Counted from the first letter of the stretch, positions 17,986 to 28,036 are shown. The stretch: 64,000 bases of DNA from Fictibacillus sp. BK138 (GCF_004216955.1 NZ_SGXL01000001.1:1701413-1765412), one strand, 5' to 3'. The notes: a model not told the origin generated them from the sequence alone. Program-made: numbers and translations.

Positions 17986-20900
17986 AACATCTATGGAAGA
18001 TCAGCTGAAAAAGAAAATATTAATTATGGATGGTGCAATGGGGACGATGCTTCAAGAAGCAAATCTCACACCAGAAGACTTCGGCGGCGAAGAATATGAC
18101 GGATGTAACGAGTATTTAAATGTAACTGCACCAGATGTTATAGAGTCCATTCACTTAACGTATCTTCATGCTGGCGCCGATATCATTGAAACGAATACAT
18201 TTGGAGGTACTAATCTTGTTCTAGATGAATATGATCTCGGCGAACGAGCTTATGAGATTAATAAGTTAGGAGCTGAAATTGCGAGAAAAGCAGCCGATAC
18301 AGTTTCTACTGAAGAATGGCCGCGTTATGTTGCCGGTTCAATGGGACCAACTACAAAAACATTAAGCGTTACTGGCGGTACGACATTTGATGCGTTAAGA
18401 GATGCATACGCAGAGCAAGCAAGAGGGCTGATCGAGGGTGGAGCAGATCTGCTGCTTTTAGAAACAAGCCAGGATATGCTGAATGTAAAAGCAGGTTTTT
18501 TAGGAATCGAACAAGCGATTGAGCAAACAGGAAAACGAGTTCCTCTTATGGTATCAGGAACCATCGAACCGATGGGAACAACATTAGCTGGTCAATCGAT
18601 TGAAGCGTTCTATATTTCATTAAAACACATGAATCCGTTAGCAGTTGGTTTAAACTGTGCGACTGGACCCGAGTTCATGCAAGACCATATCCGCTCCCTT
18701 TCTCATCTCTCAACAACTGCAGTCAGCTGCTATCCGAATGCTGGGCTGCCTGATGAAGAAGGAAATTATCATGAGACTCCAGAATCCTTAGCAGCTAAAT
18801 TATCAGGTTTTGCAGAGAAAGGCTGGTTGAATATCGTAGGAGGCTGCTGCGGAACAACGCCTAATCATATAGAAGCATTAGCACAAGTGATGAAAAACTA
18901 TTCACCACGATCAATACAAACGAATGAAATGCATATGGTATCAGGAATTGAACCCTTCATTTATGATGATCCAACGTTAAGACCGATCATGGTCGGTGAA
19001 CGGACAAATGTAATTGGCTCAAGAAAATTCAAAAGGCTAATTGCGGAGAAGAAGTTTGAGGAAGCAGCTGAAATCGCAAGAGCTCAAGTAAAAGGCGGCG
19101 CACATGTACTGGATGTCTGCTTGGCAGATCCAGACAGAGATGAAAAGAATGATATGGAAGAGTTCATGAAAGAAGCTGTTAAGAAAGTAAAGATTCCTTT
19201 TGTCATCGATTCAACTGATGAAGATGTGATCGAGCTGGCTTTAAAATATTCACAAGGTAAAGCGATCATCAATTCTATTAACCTTGAAGACGGAGAAGAA
19301 CGTTTTGCAAAAGTGATTCCGCTTCTGCATAAATATGGAGCGGCAGTTGTCGTTGGGACCATTGATGAAAAAGGAATGGGTGTTACAGCAGAAAGAAAAC
19401 TTGAAATTGCAAAAAAATCGTATGAGCTATTAGTGGAGAAGTACAAAGTCACTCCTTCAGATATCATATTTGACCCGCTTGTTTTTCCAGTTGGAACAGG
19501 TGACGAACAGTATATTGGTTCAGCAAGTGCAACGGTTGAAGGAATCCGGCTGATTAAAGAAAGTTTTCCCCAATGCCTCACAATTCTTGGGGTGAGCAAC
19601 GTGTCATTCGGACTTCCACCTGTAGGGCGTGAAGTATTAAATGCCGTATATCTCTATCACTGCACACAAGCGGGACTGGATTATGCGATTGTAAACACAG
19701 AGAAACTCGAACGATTTGCATCTATTTCTAAAGACGAGATCGATATGGCGGAAAATCTATTATTTAAAACAACAGATGAATCATTGGCAACCTTTACTGA
19801 ATTTTATCGAGGAAAAAAGAAAGAAACGAAATCGAAGCTTCCTGACATGACGTTAGAAGAGCGGCTGCAATACTACATTTTAGAAGGGTCTAAGGAAGGG
19901 TTGATTCCTGATTTAGAATTGGCATTAAAGCAATACCCTTCACCTCTAAAAATTATAAACGGGCCGCTCATGGCTGGCATGAAAGAAGTAGGCAGATTAT
20001 TTAACGAAAACCAGCTTATCGTTGCTGAAGTTCTTCAAAGTGCAGAAGTAATGAAAGCGTCCGTCGCATTTTTAGAACCATACATGGAGAGTAATGATAC
20101 TTCCTCTTGGAAAGGTAAGGTATTGCTTGCAACAGTTAAAGGTGATGTTCACGATATTGGGAAAAACCTGGTCGACATCATATTAAGCAACAACGGATTC
20201 CAGGTTATTGATCTAGGTATTAAAGTTACACCTCTTGAATTGATAGAAGCTGTAAAGATGAACAAACCTGATATTATCGGGCTGTCAGGATTGTTGGTGA
20301 AATCAGCTCAACAAATGGTTATAACTGCAAATGACATGCGTGAAGCGAGCATTTCCACGCCGATTTTAGTAGGAGGCGCTGCATTATCCAGAAAATTCAC
20401 AGATACAAAAATTTCAAAGGAATATGATGGAATGGTACTGTACGCAAAAGATGCGATGGAAGGCTTATCCCTTGCAAATCAACTTCAGACTCCTGAAGAT
20501 CATGAAAAGCTCGCTGTTGATTTTAGTGAAAGAAAGAGAACGATAGTGTTAGACTCTGGACGATCCGATGGAGGTACAGCAACTGCGACAGCCATAAAAG
20601 TAAGATCAAACGTATCACAAAAAGCACCGGTTTTTATACCGAGTGATACAAAAAGGCATATTTTAAGAAACTATTCCTTGTCTCACATACAGCCATATAT
20701 TAATTTGCAGATGCTTTTAGGTCATCACCTTGGCATAAAAGGAAAGATATCAAGATTGCTTGAAGAAAAAGATGAGAAAACCCTTCATATTAAGTCGATC
20801 GTTGATGCGTTGTTAACTGAGGCAAAAGAAAAAGACTTAATTAACCCTTCTGCGATGTATCAATTCTTTCCAGCACAATCAGATGCAGACAGTGTTTTGA

Positions 20901-21430
20901 TTTACGATCCTGTTGATCATCGAACAATTATTGAAAAGTTTGATTTCCCACGACAGACCAAAGAGCCATACCTCTGTATAGCAGACTATCTTAAGTCAAA
21001 AGACAGCGGGGAAATGGATTATGTTGGCTTCTTTTCTGTAACTGCAGGTACAGGCATAAGAGAGCTTGCAGCAGACATGAAAGAACATGGCCGTTTTTTA
21101 GAAAGTCACGCTCTTCAAGCATTGGCACTTGAAACGGCAGAAGGTTTCGCAGAGCTTGTTCATCAGCAGATGCGTGACCGCTGGGGGTTTCCTGATTCGG
21201 TTGATTTTACTATGAGAGAGCGGTTTTCAGCACGCTATCAGGGTCAGCGGTTTTCATTCGGTTATCCTGCATGCCCAGAACTTGAAGATCAGCAAAAGTT
21301 ATTCAAGTTGATTCAACCGGAGGATATAGGCATTCAGTTAACAGATGGCTGCATGATGGAACCAGAAGCCTCCGTATCTGCAATTGTATTTGCTCATCCA
21401 GAAGCGAGATATTTCAATGTGTTAAGTTAA
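17978..21430 (+). CDS. metH: Cobalamin-dependent methionine synthase
   Basis: Transfers a methyl group from 5-methyl-THF through cobalamin to homocysteine. All four modules are visible in 1150 residues. The homocysteine domain has [12 protein letters not shown] near 19 and [10 protein letters not shown] near 290. The pterin domain has [13 protein letters not shown] near 341. The B12 domain has [11 protein letters not shown] near 725, whose His is the lower axial ligand. The C-terminal SAM activation domain ends near [18 protein letters not shown]. Start ATG follows AAGGAGG inside yitJ. Use of MetH implies access to B12; no B12 genes are in the window. Confidence 0.97.
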   Translation: MPKTSMEDQLKKKILIMDGAMGTMLQEANLTPEDFGGEEYDGCNEYLNVTAPDVIESIHLTYLHAGADIIETNTFGGTNLVLDEYDLGERAYEINKLGAEIARKAADTVSTEEWPRYVAGSMGPTTKTLSVTGGTTFDALRDAYAEQARGLIEGGADLLLLETSQDMLNVKAGFLGIEQAIEQTGKRVPLMVSGTIEPMGTTLAGQSIEAFYISLKHMNPLAVGLNCATGPEFMQDHIRSLSHLSTTAVSCYPNAGLPDEEGNYHETPESLAAKLSGFAEKGWLNIVGGCCGTTPNHIEALAQVMKNYSPRSIQTNEMHMVSGIEPFIYDDPTLRPIMVGERTNVIGSRKFKRLIAEKKFEEAAEIARAQVKGGAHVLDVCLADPDRDEKNDMEEFMKEAVKKVKIPFVIDSTDEDVIELALKYSQGKAIINSINLEDGEERFAKVIPLLHKYGAAVVVGTIDEKGMGVTAERKLEIAKKSYELLVEKYKVTPSDIIFDPLVFPVGTGDEQYIGSASATVEGIRLIKESFPQCLTILGVSNVSFGLPPVGREVLNAVYLYHCTQAGLDYAIVNTEKLERFASISKDEIDMAENLLFKTTDESLATFTEFYRGKKKETKSKLPDMTLEERLQYYILEGSKEGLIPDLELALKQYPSPLKIINGPLMAGMKEVGRLFNENQLIVAEVLQSAEVMKASVAFLEPYMESNDTSSWKGKVLLATVKGDVHDIGKNLVDIILSNNGFQVIDLGIKVTPLELIEAVKMNKPDIIGLSGLLVKSAQQMVITANDMREASISTPILVGGAALSRKFTDTKISKEYDGMVLYAKDAMEGLSLANQLQTPEDHEKLAVDFSERKRTIVLDSGRSDGGTATATAIKVRSNVSQKAPVFIPSDTKRHILRNYSLSHIQPYINLQMLLGHHLGIKGKISRLLEEKDEKTLHIKSIVDALLTEAKEKDLINPSAMYQFFPAQSDADSVLIYDPVDHRTIIEKFDFPRQTKEPYLCIADYLKSKDSGEMDYVGFFSVTAGTGIRELAADMKEHGRFLESHALQALALETAEGFAELVHQQMRDRWGFPDSVDFTMRERFSARYQGQRFSFGYPACPELEDQQKLFKLIQPEDIGIQLTDGCMMEPEASVSAIVFAHPEARYFNVLS

Positions 21431-21441
21431 GTATGACCATC

Positions 21442-21474
21442 GCAAAAAGCACCTTCATACGGTGCTTTTTTGCA
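21442..21474 (+). terminator. Terminator after metH
   Basis: GCAAAAAGCACC pairs with GGTGCTTTTTTGC across a 7-base loop, ending with a six-T run. Confidence 0.9.
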
Positions 21475-21557
21475 TTATTAGTTCTTGAAGGAAGGCATTT
21501 ACATATGAAAAAGCGAATTTCTTAATACAATATTTTTGTGGAAGGAGAGAGCGGAAC

Positions 21558-22382
21558 ATGCTGAAACAGATAGAGAACGACCTTTTGCGTTTGATTTCGT
21601 CCGGAAAAGGTACTTATGGAGTTTCGATCTATCACTTCGAAACAGAAGAAGAGTTTATCCATAATCAAAATGAAGAATTCTATGCTGCTAGCATCATTAA
21701 AATCCTCATCATGTCTGCGGTATTTGCGCAAGTATCTGAAGGGAAACGTTCATTATCAGATAAGATTCAAGTGCGTTCAGAAGATATTGTTTCAGGTGAC
21801 GGAATTTTGAAGAATTTATCACCAGGTATGGAATGGACGGTTCATGATCTGATTGTACTGATGATCATTGAGAGTGATAATACAGCAACCAACCTTTTAA
21901 TCGATATGGTAGGAGTTGAAAACATTCAGCTATACATGACAATTTGGGGCTTTAAGCAGACTCAATTTCGTCATAAACTTCAGATAAAACCATCTAGAAA
22001 TCATAATGACTCAAATTTAATAACAGCAAAGGAAATGAATCATTTTTTAAGAAATATAGCTATGGGTAATATTGTATCAATGAGTGTATGCCGTAAGATG
22101 ATAGATATAATGAAACAGCAAAAAATGAATGATTTACTGCCAAGGTTACTACCTGAATATGACGGAATTATCGGAACGATTCCGATTTGGGAGATGGCAC
22201 ACAAAACAGGCTATGTACCAGGTGTTGAACATAATGTAGGATTATTCTATATACCAGGGCATACTTTTGCTATTTCCGTACTTAGTAAAAACGTACCCAA
22301 TCGGGATGAACCAAAACGAATTATGGGTGACTTAGGATTGATGTTGTTTGATACAATTGAAACCAGTAATGTACATAAATAA
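21558..22382 (+). CDS. Class A beta-lactamase-fold serine hydrolase, cytoplasmic-looking
   Basis: The 274-residue protein shows the three penicillin-interacting landmarks: SIIK (Ser45, Lys48), SDN (106-108) and KTG near 215. No signal peptide is visible; it starts MLKQIENDLLRLISSGKG right after AGGAGAG. The omega-loop glutamate motif of true class A enzymes (E-x-E-LN followed by DTTTP) is not recognisable, the corresponding stretch being SRNHNDSNLITAKEM. It is therefore best called a serine hydrolase of the beta-lactamase 2 family rather than a resistance enzyme. It is monocistronic between terminators. Confidence 0.85.
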   Translation: MLKQIENDLLRLISSGKGTYGVSIYHFETEEEFIHNQNEEFYAASIIKILIMSAVFAQVSEGKRSLSDKIQVRSEDIVSGDGILKNLSPGMEWTVHDLIVLMIIESDNTATNLLIDMVGVENIQLYMTIWGFKQTQFRHKLQIKPSRNHNDSNLITAKEMNHFLRNIAMGNIVSMSVCRKMIDIMKQQKMNDLLPRLLPEYDGIIGTIPIWEMAHKTGYVPGVEHNVGLFYIPGHTFAISVLSKNVPNRDEPKRIMGDLGLMLFDTIETSNVHK

Positions 22383-22427
22383 AAGCTAGTGGTACGGAGA
22401 TGCAAAGCTCCCAGCCACTAGCTTTTT
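22382..22427. terminator. Bidirectional terminator between the serine hydrolase and YeeE
   Basis: AAAGCTAGTGG pairs with CCACTAGCTTT around a loop of about 22 bases, with T-runs on both outer sides. It serves both convergent genes. Confidence 0.8.
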
Positions 22428-22432
22428 CATAT

Positions 22433-23692
22433 TTAACATACGGAATCATTTGGTTTTGGGTTTTTCAATCCAAATAGCGGACGAATAAATAGGGCTAAAA
22501 ATGTTCCTGCCATCGCCATAATTCCCCAAACCCAGCCGTGAAGGCTGAAAGAAGCAATCCCGCTGAAATAAGCACCGATGTTGCAGCCAAATGCTAATCG
22601 TGCACCGTAGCCCATCAAAAGACCACCAATAATAGAAGCTCCTGCAATACCTGGTTTAATCTTGCCAGGTTTAAATGTTCCTTGAAAAGCAGCAGAAATA
22701 AATGCTCCTAAAATAATTCCGAAGTTCATTACGCTCGTAGCATCAGTAAGAACATTTCTGGTCAAAGCATCACCTTTGCTTCCAGCGAAATACCCCCAGC
22801 TCGAAACATCAACTCCAGTTGCCATCAATGCTTTTGATCCCCAAAGTGCAAATGCTGAAGTGATACCCCAAGGACTTCCTTTAACAGCTAAAGTTACAGC
22901 ATTTAATATCGCTAACACGATAGCAGCTGTAAACAGCGGCCAAGAACCGCGCAATACTTTTTTCCACCCAACAGTTGTTGGCAGTGGTTTCATCATCGGA
23001 GGATTTTTCTTTTTAGCAATTTGAATCGTGATCCAATAGATAAAGCCAAACAATATTAATTGAAATGCCAATGCACCCAGATAACCAAATCCAGGTATCT
23101 GATTAAATGCGATTGGCGGTAGGGAAGGTAATCCCATCCAGAAAGCGAAATGGTACGCCCCTAAAACAGAACCTACAATAAACGAAATCAAAGTTAGGAT
23201 CATTGAAGAAGATCCGCCGCCTAAAGAATACAATGTTCCTGAAGCACAGCCATTACCAAGCTGCATGCCGATTCCAAACAAGAAAGCACCAAATAGAATA
23301 CTGATTCCTACAGGTGATACATTTCCTTCAGGTGCAGCTCCCGTAAAACTAAATCCAGTACTTAAAATCACTGCAAATAATATTGATGCAACTGCCAGCA
23401 TAACCATATGTGCCTGCAATCCTTGAACATTACCAACGGATACCAGGCGTCTAAATGCGGAAGTAAATCCAAAACGAGCATATAATAATGCATTTCCTAG
23501 CAAAATACCTATGATGAACAGAACTCCTTGAGTCCAATTAGCCGTATTCACAATAAAAAATAACAAGATCAATGCGGAAAGAATACCTAGTGCAGCCCAT
23601 GGCTTTTGCAATGGACTTAATTCAGTTACAACCGTAGTATAATGACGTTTACCTGATTGCGATATCTGTGTGTCAATTGATGAATGCGCCAA
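22433..23692 (-). CDS. YeeE/YedE-family thiosulfate-type transporter
   Basis: A 419-residue polytopic protein with about ten or more membrane segments and the two internal-repeat cysteine motifs of the YeeE/YedE (TsuA) family: GMQLGNGCASGTLYSLGGGSS and GARLAFGCNIGAYFSG. Characterised relatives import thiosulfate, with cysteines in the pore relaying the substrate; others are linked to selenium. The sulfur-rich neighbourhood fits thiosulfate or a related sulfur species. TTG start follows AGGAGGG at 6 bases. No TusA-like partner is adjacent. Confidence 0.88.
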   Translation of the reverse strand: MAHSSIDTQISQSGKRHYTTVVTELSPLQKPWAALGILSALILLFFIVNTANWTQGVLFIIGILLGNALLYARFGFTSAFRRLVSVGNVQGLQAHMVMLAVASILFAVILSTGFSFTGAAPEGNVSPVGISILFGAFLFGIGMQLGNGCASGTLYSLGGGSSSMILTLISFIVGSVLGAYHFAFWMGLPSLPPIAFNQIPGFGYLGALAFQLILFGFIYWITIQIAKKKNPPMMKPLPTTVGWKKVLRGSWPLFTAAIVLAILNAVTLAVKGSPWGITSAFALWGSKALMATGVDVSSWGYFAGSKGDALTRNVLTDATSVMNFGIILGAFISAAFQGTFKPGKIKPGIAGASIIGGLLMGYGARLAFGCNIGAYFSGIASFSLHGWVWGIMAMAGTFLALFIRPLFGLKNPKPNDSVC

Positions 23693-24548
23693 AGTAACCC
23701 TCCTAATCCTATAAAATTTATCGGAATTAAAGTATTATACAACGAATCCTATTCAAAATAAAGCTCTTTGGTGCATGTTTTTATGAAATAAGGTCTAACA
23801 AACGGTATGGGGATAAACCATTGTGAAGGACTCTAGGAAATACATCTGTGAAATTACGAGATCGTTGAAGTATTAGAGAATCATTTAAAAACAGATTGAG
23901 ATATGATGATCAAAACACTAAGTATAAAGAGTAAGATTTTAATAATTGATAAAAGACTTAACTGGATATTAAAACAAACTTAATTTAAATAACTTTGGAT
24001 TATCGAGATAAAATTTAAGTAAAATTGAACCAATACTAATTAATATGATTTTTTATATTTCGTCTCACTTTCTTAAGTAATCTTAAGTTTTGAGACTCGC
24101 TTTTACTAATTTCGCATAGCTACCTATAATAGATATTATGTCTACTTGTTTAAAAAATGTACTGATTAATAGTAATTATAAATTCATTCTTGTTCAACGA
24201 CAGAAAGTTCAGGAATGCTGCGACAGAAAAGTCAGGAATGTCTCCTCCCCGACAGAAAAGTCGGGAATCTTGCGACGCAAAAGTCAGGAAAACTTGATCT
24301 ACTTACGACAGAAAGTTCGGGAATGCTTGGGTTTAGTATGGCTCATTCTTCGCTTTATTGATATCTAACAAAAGCAATTTTAATTCTAAACACTGGTTAA
24401 CCCCTCATAACCAATTTTTCTTATTTTACCAATTTTTCGATACCTTTGGCTCACTTCCTGTTCTCACCTTCTCCATAGCAAGTTAGGCATCTTAACAGGT
24501 ATTTTCTGATTATAGAATAAGTTAATTATCACAAGGAAGGTGATTTGA
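23693..24548. other. Gene-poor A/T-rich region with one long imperfect hairpin
   Basis: No convincing coding sequence was found in these 856 bases. An extended imperfect inverted repeat lies at 24062-24096 (GTCTCA and CTTAAG pairing with CTTAAG and TGAGAC, separated by small internal loops). The five-copy 19-bp repeat array follows at 24198-24324. The ribosome site of the next gene (GGAAGGTGA) is at the right end. Confidence 0.6.
24198..24324 (+). repeat. Five copies of the 19-bp CGACAGAAA-type repeat, all plus orientation
   Basis: Copies begin at 24198 (CGACAGAAAGTTCAGGAAT), 24221 (CGACAGAAAAGTCAGGAAT), 24250 (CGACAGAAAAGTCGGGAAT), 24273 (CGACGCAAAAGTCAGGAAA) and 24306 (CGACAGAAAGTTCGGGAAT). 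Spacing is 23, 29, 23 and 33 bases. The fullest version contains the hairpin CGAC-AGAAAA-GTCG. A reading frame crosses the array but has no ribosome site and is not called a gene. Confidence 0.85.
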
Positions 24549-24935
24549 GTGTTCTTTAAAAAACTTTTTTTCAAAAATATGTGGCAAAAGGTAAATAAAC
24601 AAAAACCTGAAGCAATCGTACTTCCATCTTTTTCATGGGTTTCATTAAACGATGACGATGTTTTAGAAATTGTTACATATTCCAGCATTATTGAAACCGA
24701 AGACTTACCAATCGTTCGATATGGGGTTCGTATAAAAATTAATGATAAATTGATCAAAGATATCATTGCAATTGAAACGCAGGAAGGGCTCACCAATGAT
24801 GTTAAATTTACTGAGAAGAGAACTCAGCATTTTCAATTTGTGTGCCATTTATCAACATATATTGAACAGATGTCATATATGAAAAACTTAAATGTAACAA
24901 TTCTTAAGACTTTTGATGATGTATTTAAAAAGTGA
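24549..24935 (+). CDS. Unrecognised 128-aa protein flanked by 19-bp repeats
   Basis: No family was recognised. The GTG start follows GGAAGGTGA at about 6 bases. The sequence begins MFFKKLFFKNMWQKVNKQKP, a basic, partly aromatic start that could be an amphipathic helix, then becomes a mixed acidic alpha/beta protein with strands such as VLEIVTYSSIIE and VRYGVRIKIN. It has no signal peptide, membrane segment or catalytic motif that I can name. It is bracketed by five repeat copies upstream and four downstream, which suggests a mobile or strain-specific insert. No operon partner. Confidence 0.6.
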   Translation: MFFKKLFFKNMWQKVNKQKPEAIVLPSFSWVSLNDDDVLEIVTYSSIIETEDLPIVRYGVRIKINDKLIKDIIAIETQEGLTNDVKFTEKRTQHFQFVCHLSTYIEQMSYMKNLNVTILKTFDDVFKK

Positions 24936-24975
24936 TTGAACTACTGCCCAAACACTTTTTACTCATAGTCCAAGT

Positions 24976-25105
24976 TTTCCTGACTTTTCTGTCCATAGCA
25001 CAAATATTCCCGAACTTTGTGTCGCGGACTAACGACAGAAAAGTCGGGAATATTTTTTAGAAAACCAGTATTTATTGAGTTCAAGCATTCCTAAACTTTC
25101 TGTCG
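24976..25105. repeat. Four more copies of the 19-bp CGACAGAAA-type repeat, mixed orientation
   Basis: Copies are at 24976-24994 (minus), 25006-25024 (minus), 25033-25051 (plus, a perfect CGACAGAAAAGTCGGGAAT) and 25087-25105 (minus). The 324-base space from 24936 to 25259 holds this array, the terminator at 25150-25183 and the out-of-frame tail of the next gene. Confidence 0.85.
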
Positions 25106-25149
25106 TTGTACAATTCTTTCCTCTCCTCTCCTACTTGGGTAAAGGTATA

Positions 25150-25183
25150 CAAAAAAAGTACGTGAACATAATTGTTCACGTAC
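25150..25183 (-). terminator. Strong terminator for the SOS-box gene
   Basis: On the minus strand GTACGTGAACA pairs perfectly with TGTTCACGTAC around four bases, followed by seven T. It lies 18 bases after the stop of the alternative-frame tail. Confidence 0.88.
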
Positions 25184-25259
25184 AACTTAAGATTACTCAT
25201 TTATATTTGTATTTTAATCTGGACTGAATTACAGATCTCATTAATTGGTTTTTTTCGTT

Positions 25260-25748
25260 CTAATTGTTCGATGAAATTATTTTTACGTTCTTGTACAGCT
25301 GCTTGAGTTGATTTGATTTTTCTATCTTGCATTTCACATAATGATTTTGTTTCTTTTTTAAATTCTTTAAATTTTTTTTCGAAGTAAATCGTTTTATTTT
25401 GATATATCCACTCACCGAATAAAAATATAGATCTTCTACTTCCAGAATAAATGGATCCTTCTGCGAAAAACTTATTAGTTGATGATCATGTGGCATGTTC
25501 CCATCTGCAACAAAAAAGCCTAATAAATATGCCATATTATTAGACCAGGTTTTGAAGTAATTTTCATTTATTGTGTATTGCCTTAACCAGCTTCCTCTTG
25601 GTCTTCTTGTAACATCATTACTTTGTAGGACAGAATTAATATATCTTGCTGACACATTCGCTTGCTCGGCTATTTCTACTGTTCTGCTCCCACTTTCGTA
25701 CATTTTAATAATTTCAGGAATACTCATGGTGCATTTCTTTTTACGCAT
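25260..25748 (-). pseudogene. HTH/LAGLIDADG-like gene with probable frame disruption
   Basis: The N-terminal 60 residues hold a resolvase-type helix-turn-helix (MSIPEIIKMYESGSRTVEIA, then NVSARYINSVL). NMAYLLGFFVADGNM near residue 75 resembles the first LAGLIDADG helix of homing-endonuclease-like proteins. Family character fades after FSQKDPFILE, and the rest is lysine-rich and short. A different minus frame is open from about 25487 to a TAA at 25201 and encodes a plausible tail ending RKKPINEICNSVQIKIQI, directly before the terminator. A frameshift or internal deletion therefore seems likely. ATG 25748 follows AAAGGAG by 9 bases. A LexA box overlaps its promoter. Confidence 0.6.
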
Positions 25749-25784
25749 CCCAATCAACTCCTTTGTTTATATGTTTTATTATAA

Positions 25785-25798
25785 CGAACATTTGTTCG
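25785..25798 (-). promoter_or_regulatory. Consensus LexA (SOS) box next to a -10 hexamer
   Basis: CGAACAAATGTTCG on the minus strand fits the Bacillus LexA/DinR consensus CGAACRNRYGTTYG at every position. TATAAT lies two bases downstream (25778-25783), so bound LexA would cover the promoter of the HTH/LAGLIDADG-like gene. Confidence 0.88.
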
Positions 25799-25866
25799 TA
25801 TTACGAATTTTAAGCATATCTAAAACCAAAAAATTCCCCCTCATTTGCTTATTCCTTATCTTTTAT

Positions 25867-25906
25867 TAAAAAAAAATAAAGAGAGCCTTACCTACGGCTC
25901 TCTTTT
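25867..25906 (-). terminator. Terminator after the nucleotidase gene
   Basis: Minus-strand GAGAGCC / GGCTCTC with an 8-base loop, followed by TTTATTTTTTTT. Confidence 0.85.
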
Positions 25907-25912
25907 CGTTGT

Positions 25913-27907
25913 TTAATTTAAATCAATTTTATAAATACCAAACCCTTTTGGATCTAGCTTATTTGTATAGGTGATCTTATCGCCTTCAGCAAGATAGTTT
26001 TGCCCGTTAGGTGAAGAAACAAAAGTCACATTAGCAGTTCCGCCGATTGGTGCAATCGACCAATTGTTATCAGCTGTAGGGGTAATTTCTTTAACTTCTG
26101 AAATATAATCCATTAAAATTTGACGGTTCTCATCTGCAGTATCAACAACATATTCGCTGCCTTTTACGCCAGGGAAGTTTCCGCCACCTCCAGCACGATA
26201 GTTATTTGTTACAACAATAAAGTCCTGGTTTGGATCGATTGGTTGTCCATTGTAAGAAAGGTTTTTGATACGACTGCTTCCAGGATTGACTACTTTACCG
26301 TCTTTATCATATTTAGCGGGTTGTGTAACATCGATTTGATAGTTAACTCCATCGATCACATCAAAATTATAAACAGGGAACCCGGCATTAAGAAGCTCTT
26401 GTTCTTCAGTTTTATTTAACGAGATTTGATTAAACTTACCTGCAGACATTTCCAGCCACTCTTTTACTGTTGATCCTTTAACTTTAAGGGCTTTAAGTGT
26501 ATTGTCATAAAGATATAAATCACCTGCACTTCTAATAGTCAGATCACCTTTATGAATTTCAGTATATTCATCCGCACTGTTTCTACCCGCCTTAAAAGGG
26601 GCGCCGACAGAAAGGATAGGAAGATCTTTATATTCTGGTTTGTTAAGAGCAATGTACTTTTCAACGTACCACTTTTGAGCATTCGTTACGACTTGTACAG
26701 ATGGATCATCTTGAACGAGAGCAAAGAAGCTGTGAATGTCATCTGTTGTCGTTCCGATTGGGGTGTTTACATATTCAATCGTTTTTTCATGAACTTCAGT
26801 AATAGCTTTTACTACCTTTTCGTCGGCTTTAACGTTTTCAACATTTCTTACAGAGGATTGTGAACTCGTTACTTTCCACTTTCCTTTATCTTTTTCAAGC
26901 GTTAAGTCGATTAATCCCAACGAACCTCCCCCGTAACCTGCTTGTACAGCTGGTACTCCGTTGATCGTACCACTTTCATTATCTACGCCAGGCAGAACTT
27001 TTCCGGATGAATCCTTGAACAATGCATCAAGGCTTTTTTCATCTGCTGCTGGAAACACTTTGTGAGTATGAGAGAACGTAATGGCATTAATGCCTTTAAC
27101 CTTGCTCAGCGCGTATACAACATCTTCTGTATTTGAATCGTTTCCATTAAACCCAGAGTGAGCTTGCGCAATAATAATGTCTGCTCCTTCTTCTTTCATC
27201 TCTGGAATAAATCTTTCAGCAGACTCAATTATATTTTTTGTAATTACTTTGCCATCAAGGTGAGATTTATCCCATTCATTGATCTGCGGTGGAACAAAAC
27301 CAATATAGCCAATCTTGATTACTTTTGTTTTCCCGCTTTCATCCGTTACTTTTTTATTAACAATTTTGTATGGAGTATATTTATTTATATCGTTTGTCGG
27401 ATCATTGTCATGGTCATCAACATAAACATTAGCGTTTACAAAAGGAAATTTAGCATCATCATAAGTTTCATCTAAATACTCCAGGCCATAGTTGAATTCA
27501 TGATTCCCTAGAGTTGCCATGTCATAACCCATTAGATTCATTGCAGCAATCGCCGGGTGAACTTCCCCTTCTTTTAATGGTTCAATCTTTGCTTTATATG
27601 TACCTAGCGGTGTACCTTGAATAAGGTCTCCGTTATCTACTAATATATTGTTTTTACCTTTTTCTTCAGCTCTGGCTTGATTTATAAGTGTAGACGTTTT
27701 AGCAAGCCCTACTTTTTCTGTAGCAGCGTTTTTATAGTAATCAAAGTTAAGGAGATTGGTATGGATGTCTGTCGTCTCCATGATGCGAAGGTTTACTTTT
27801 GTTGTATGTGGAGCTGGCTTTTTTGCTAATACATTCTCGGCAACCGGTATAGATAAAAGACTCAAAGCTAATGAAAATGAAACAAACTTCTTATGATTTT
27901 TATTCAT
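25913..27907 (-). CDS. cpdB: Secreted 2',3'-cyclic-nucleotide 2'-phosphodiesterase / 3'-nucleotidase
   Basis: A 664-residue extracellular enzyme of the 5'-nucleotidase/CpdB family. The signal peptide is residues 1-29 (cleavage after ENVLA). The metallophosphoesterase domain has METTDIHTNLLNFDYY, NGDLIQGTPLG and LGNHEFNYGLEYLD, holding the two-metal site. The C-terminal nucleotide-binding domain includes NNYRAGGGGNFPG. A further C-terminal segment of about 60 residues (TPTADNNWSIAP to the end) is beta-rich. No LPXTG or other cell-wall anchor is visible. It scavenges phosphate and nucleosides from outside RNA degradation products. Monocistronic. Confidence 0.9.
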   Translation of the reverse strand: MNKNHKKFVSFSLALSLLSIPVAENVLAKKPAPHTTKVNLRIMETTDIHTNLLNFDYYKNAATEKVGLAKTSTLINQARAEEKGKNNILVDNGDLIQGTPLGTYKAKIEPLKEGEVHPAIAAMNLMGYDMATLGNHEFNYGLEYLDETYDDAKFPFVNANVYVDDHDNDPTNDINKYTPYKIVNKKVTDESGKTKVIKIGYIGFVPPQINEWDKSHLDGKVITKNIIESAERFIPEMKEEGADIIIAQAHSGFNGNDSNTEDVVYALSKVKGINAITFSHTHKVFPAADEKSLDALFKDSSGKVLPGVDNESGTINGVPAVQAGYGGGSLGLIDLTLEKDKGKWKVTSSQSSVRNVENVKADEKVVKAITEVHEKTIEYVNTPIGTTTDDIHSFFALVQDDPSVQVVTNAQKWYVEKYIALNKPEYKDLPILSVGAPFKAGRNSADEYTEIHKGDLTIRSAGDLYLYDNTLKALKVKGSTVKEWLEMSAGKFNQISLNKTEEQELLNAGFPVYNFDVIDGVNYQIDVTQPAKYDKDGKVVNPGSSRIKNLSYNGQPIDPNQDFIVVTNNYRAGGGGNFPGVKGSEYVVDTADENRQILMDYISEVKEITPTADNNWSIAPIGGTANVTFVSSPNGQNYLAEGDKITYTNKLDPKGFGIYKIDLN

Positions 27908-28036
27908 ATCCTTTAACTCCTTATTATGATTTGAGTCTGACTCTTCAGACCCAAAGTAATAATACCACTCCTACTTTTTTTCTAATATCATCCAATGGGA
28001 CTATCAATTGTAATATTCCATTAAATGTATGATAAG

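Noticed and set aside
21558-22382. Antibiotic-resistance beta-lactamase
   Set aside because: No signal peptide and no recognisable omega-loop Glu motif; the fold alone does not justify a resistance call.
24138-24368. 76-residue reading frame crossing the 19-bp repeats
   Set aside because: Its sequence is just the translated repeat, there is no ribosome site, and length is explained by lack of stops in the motif.
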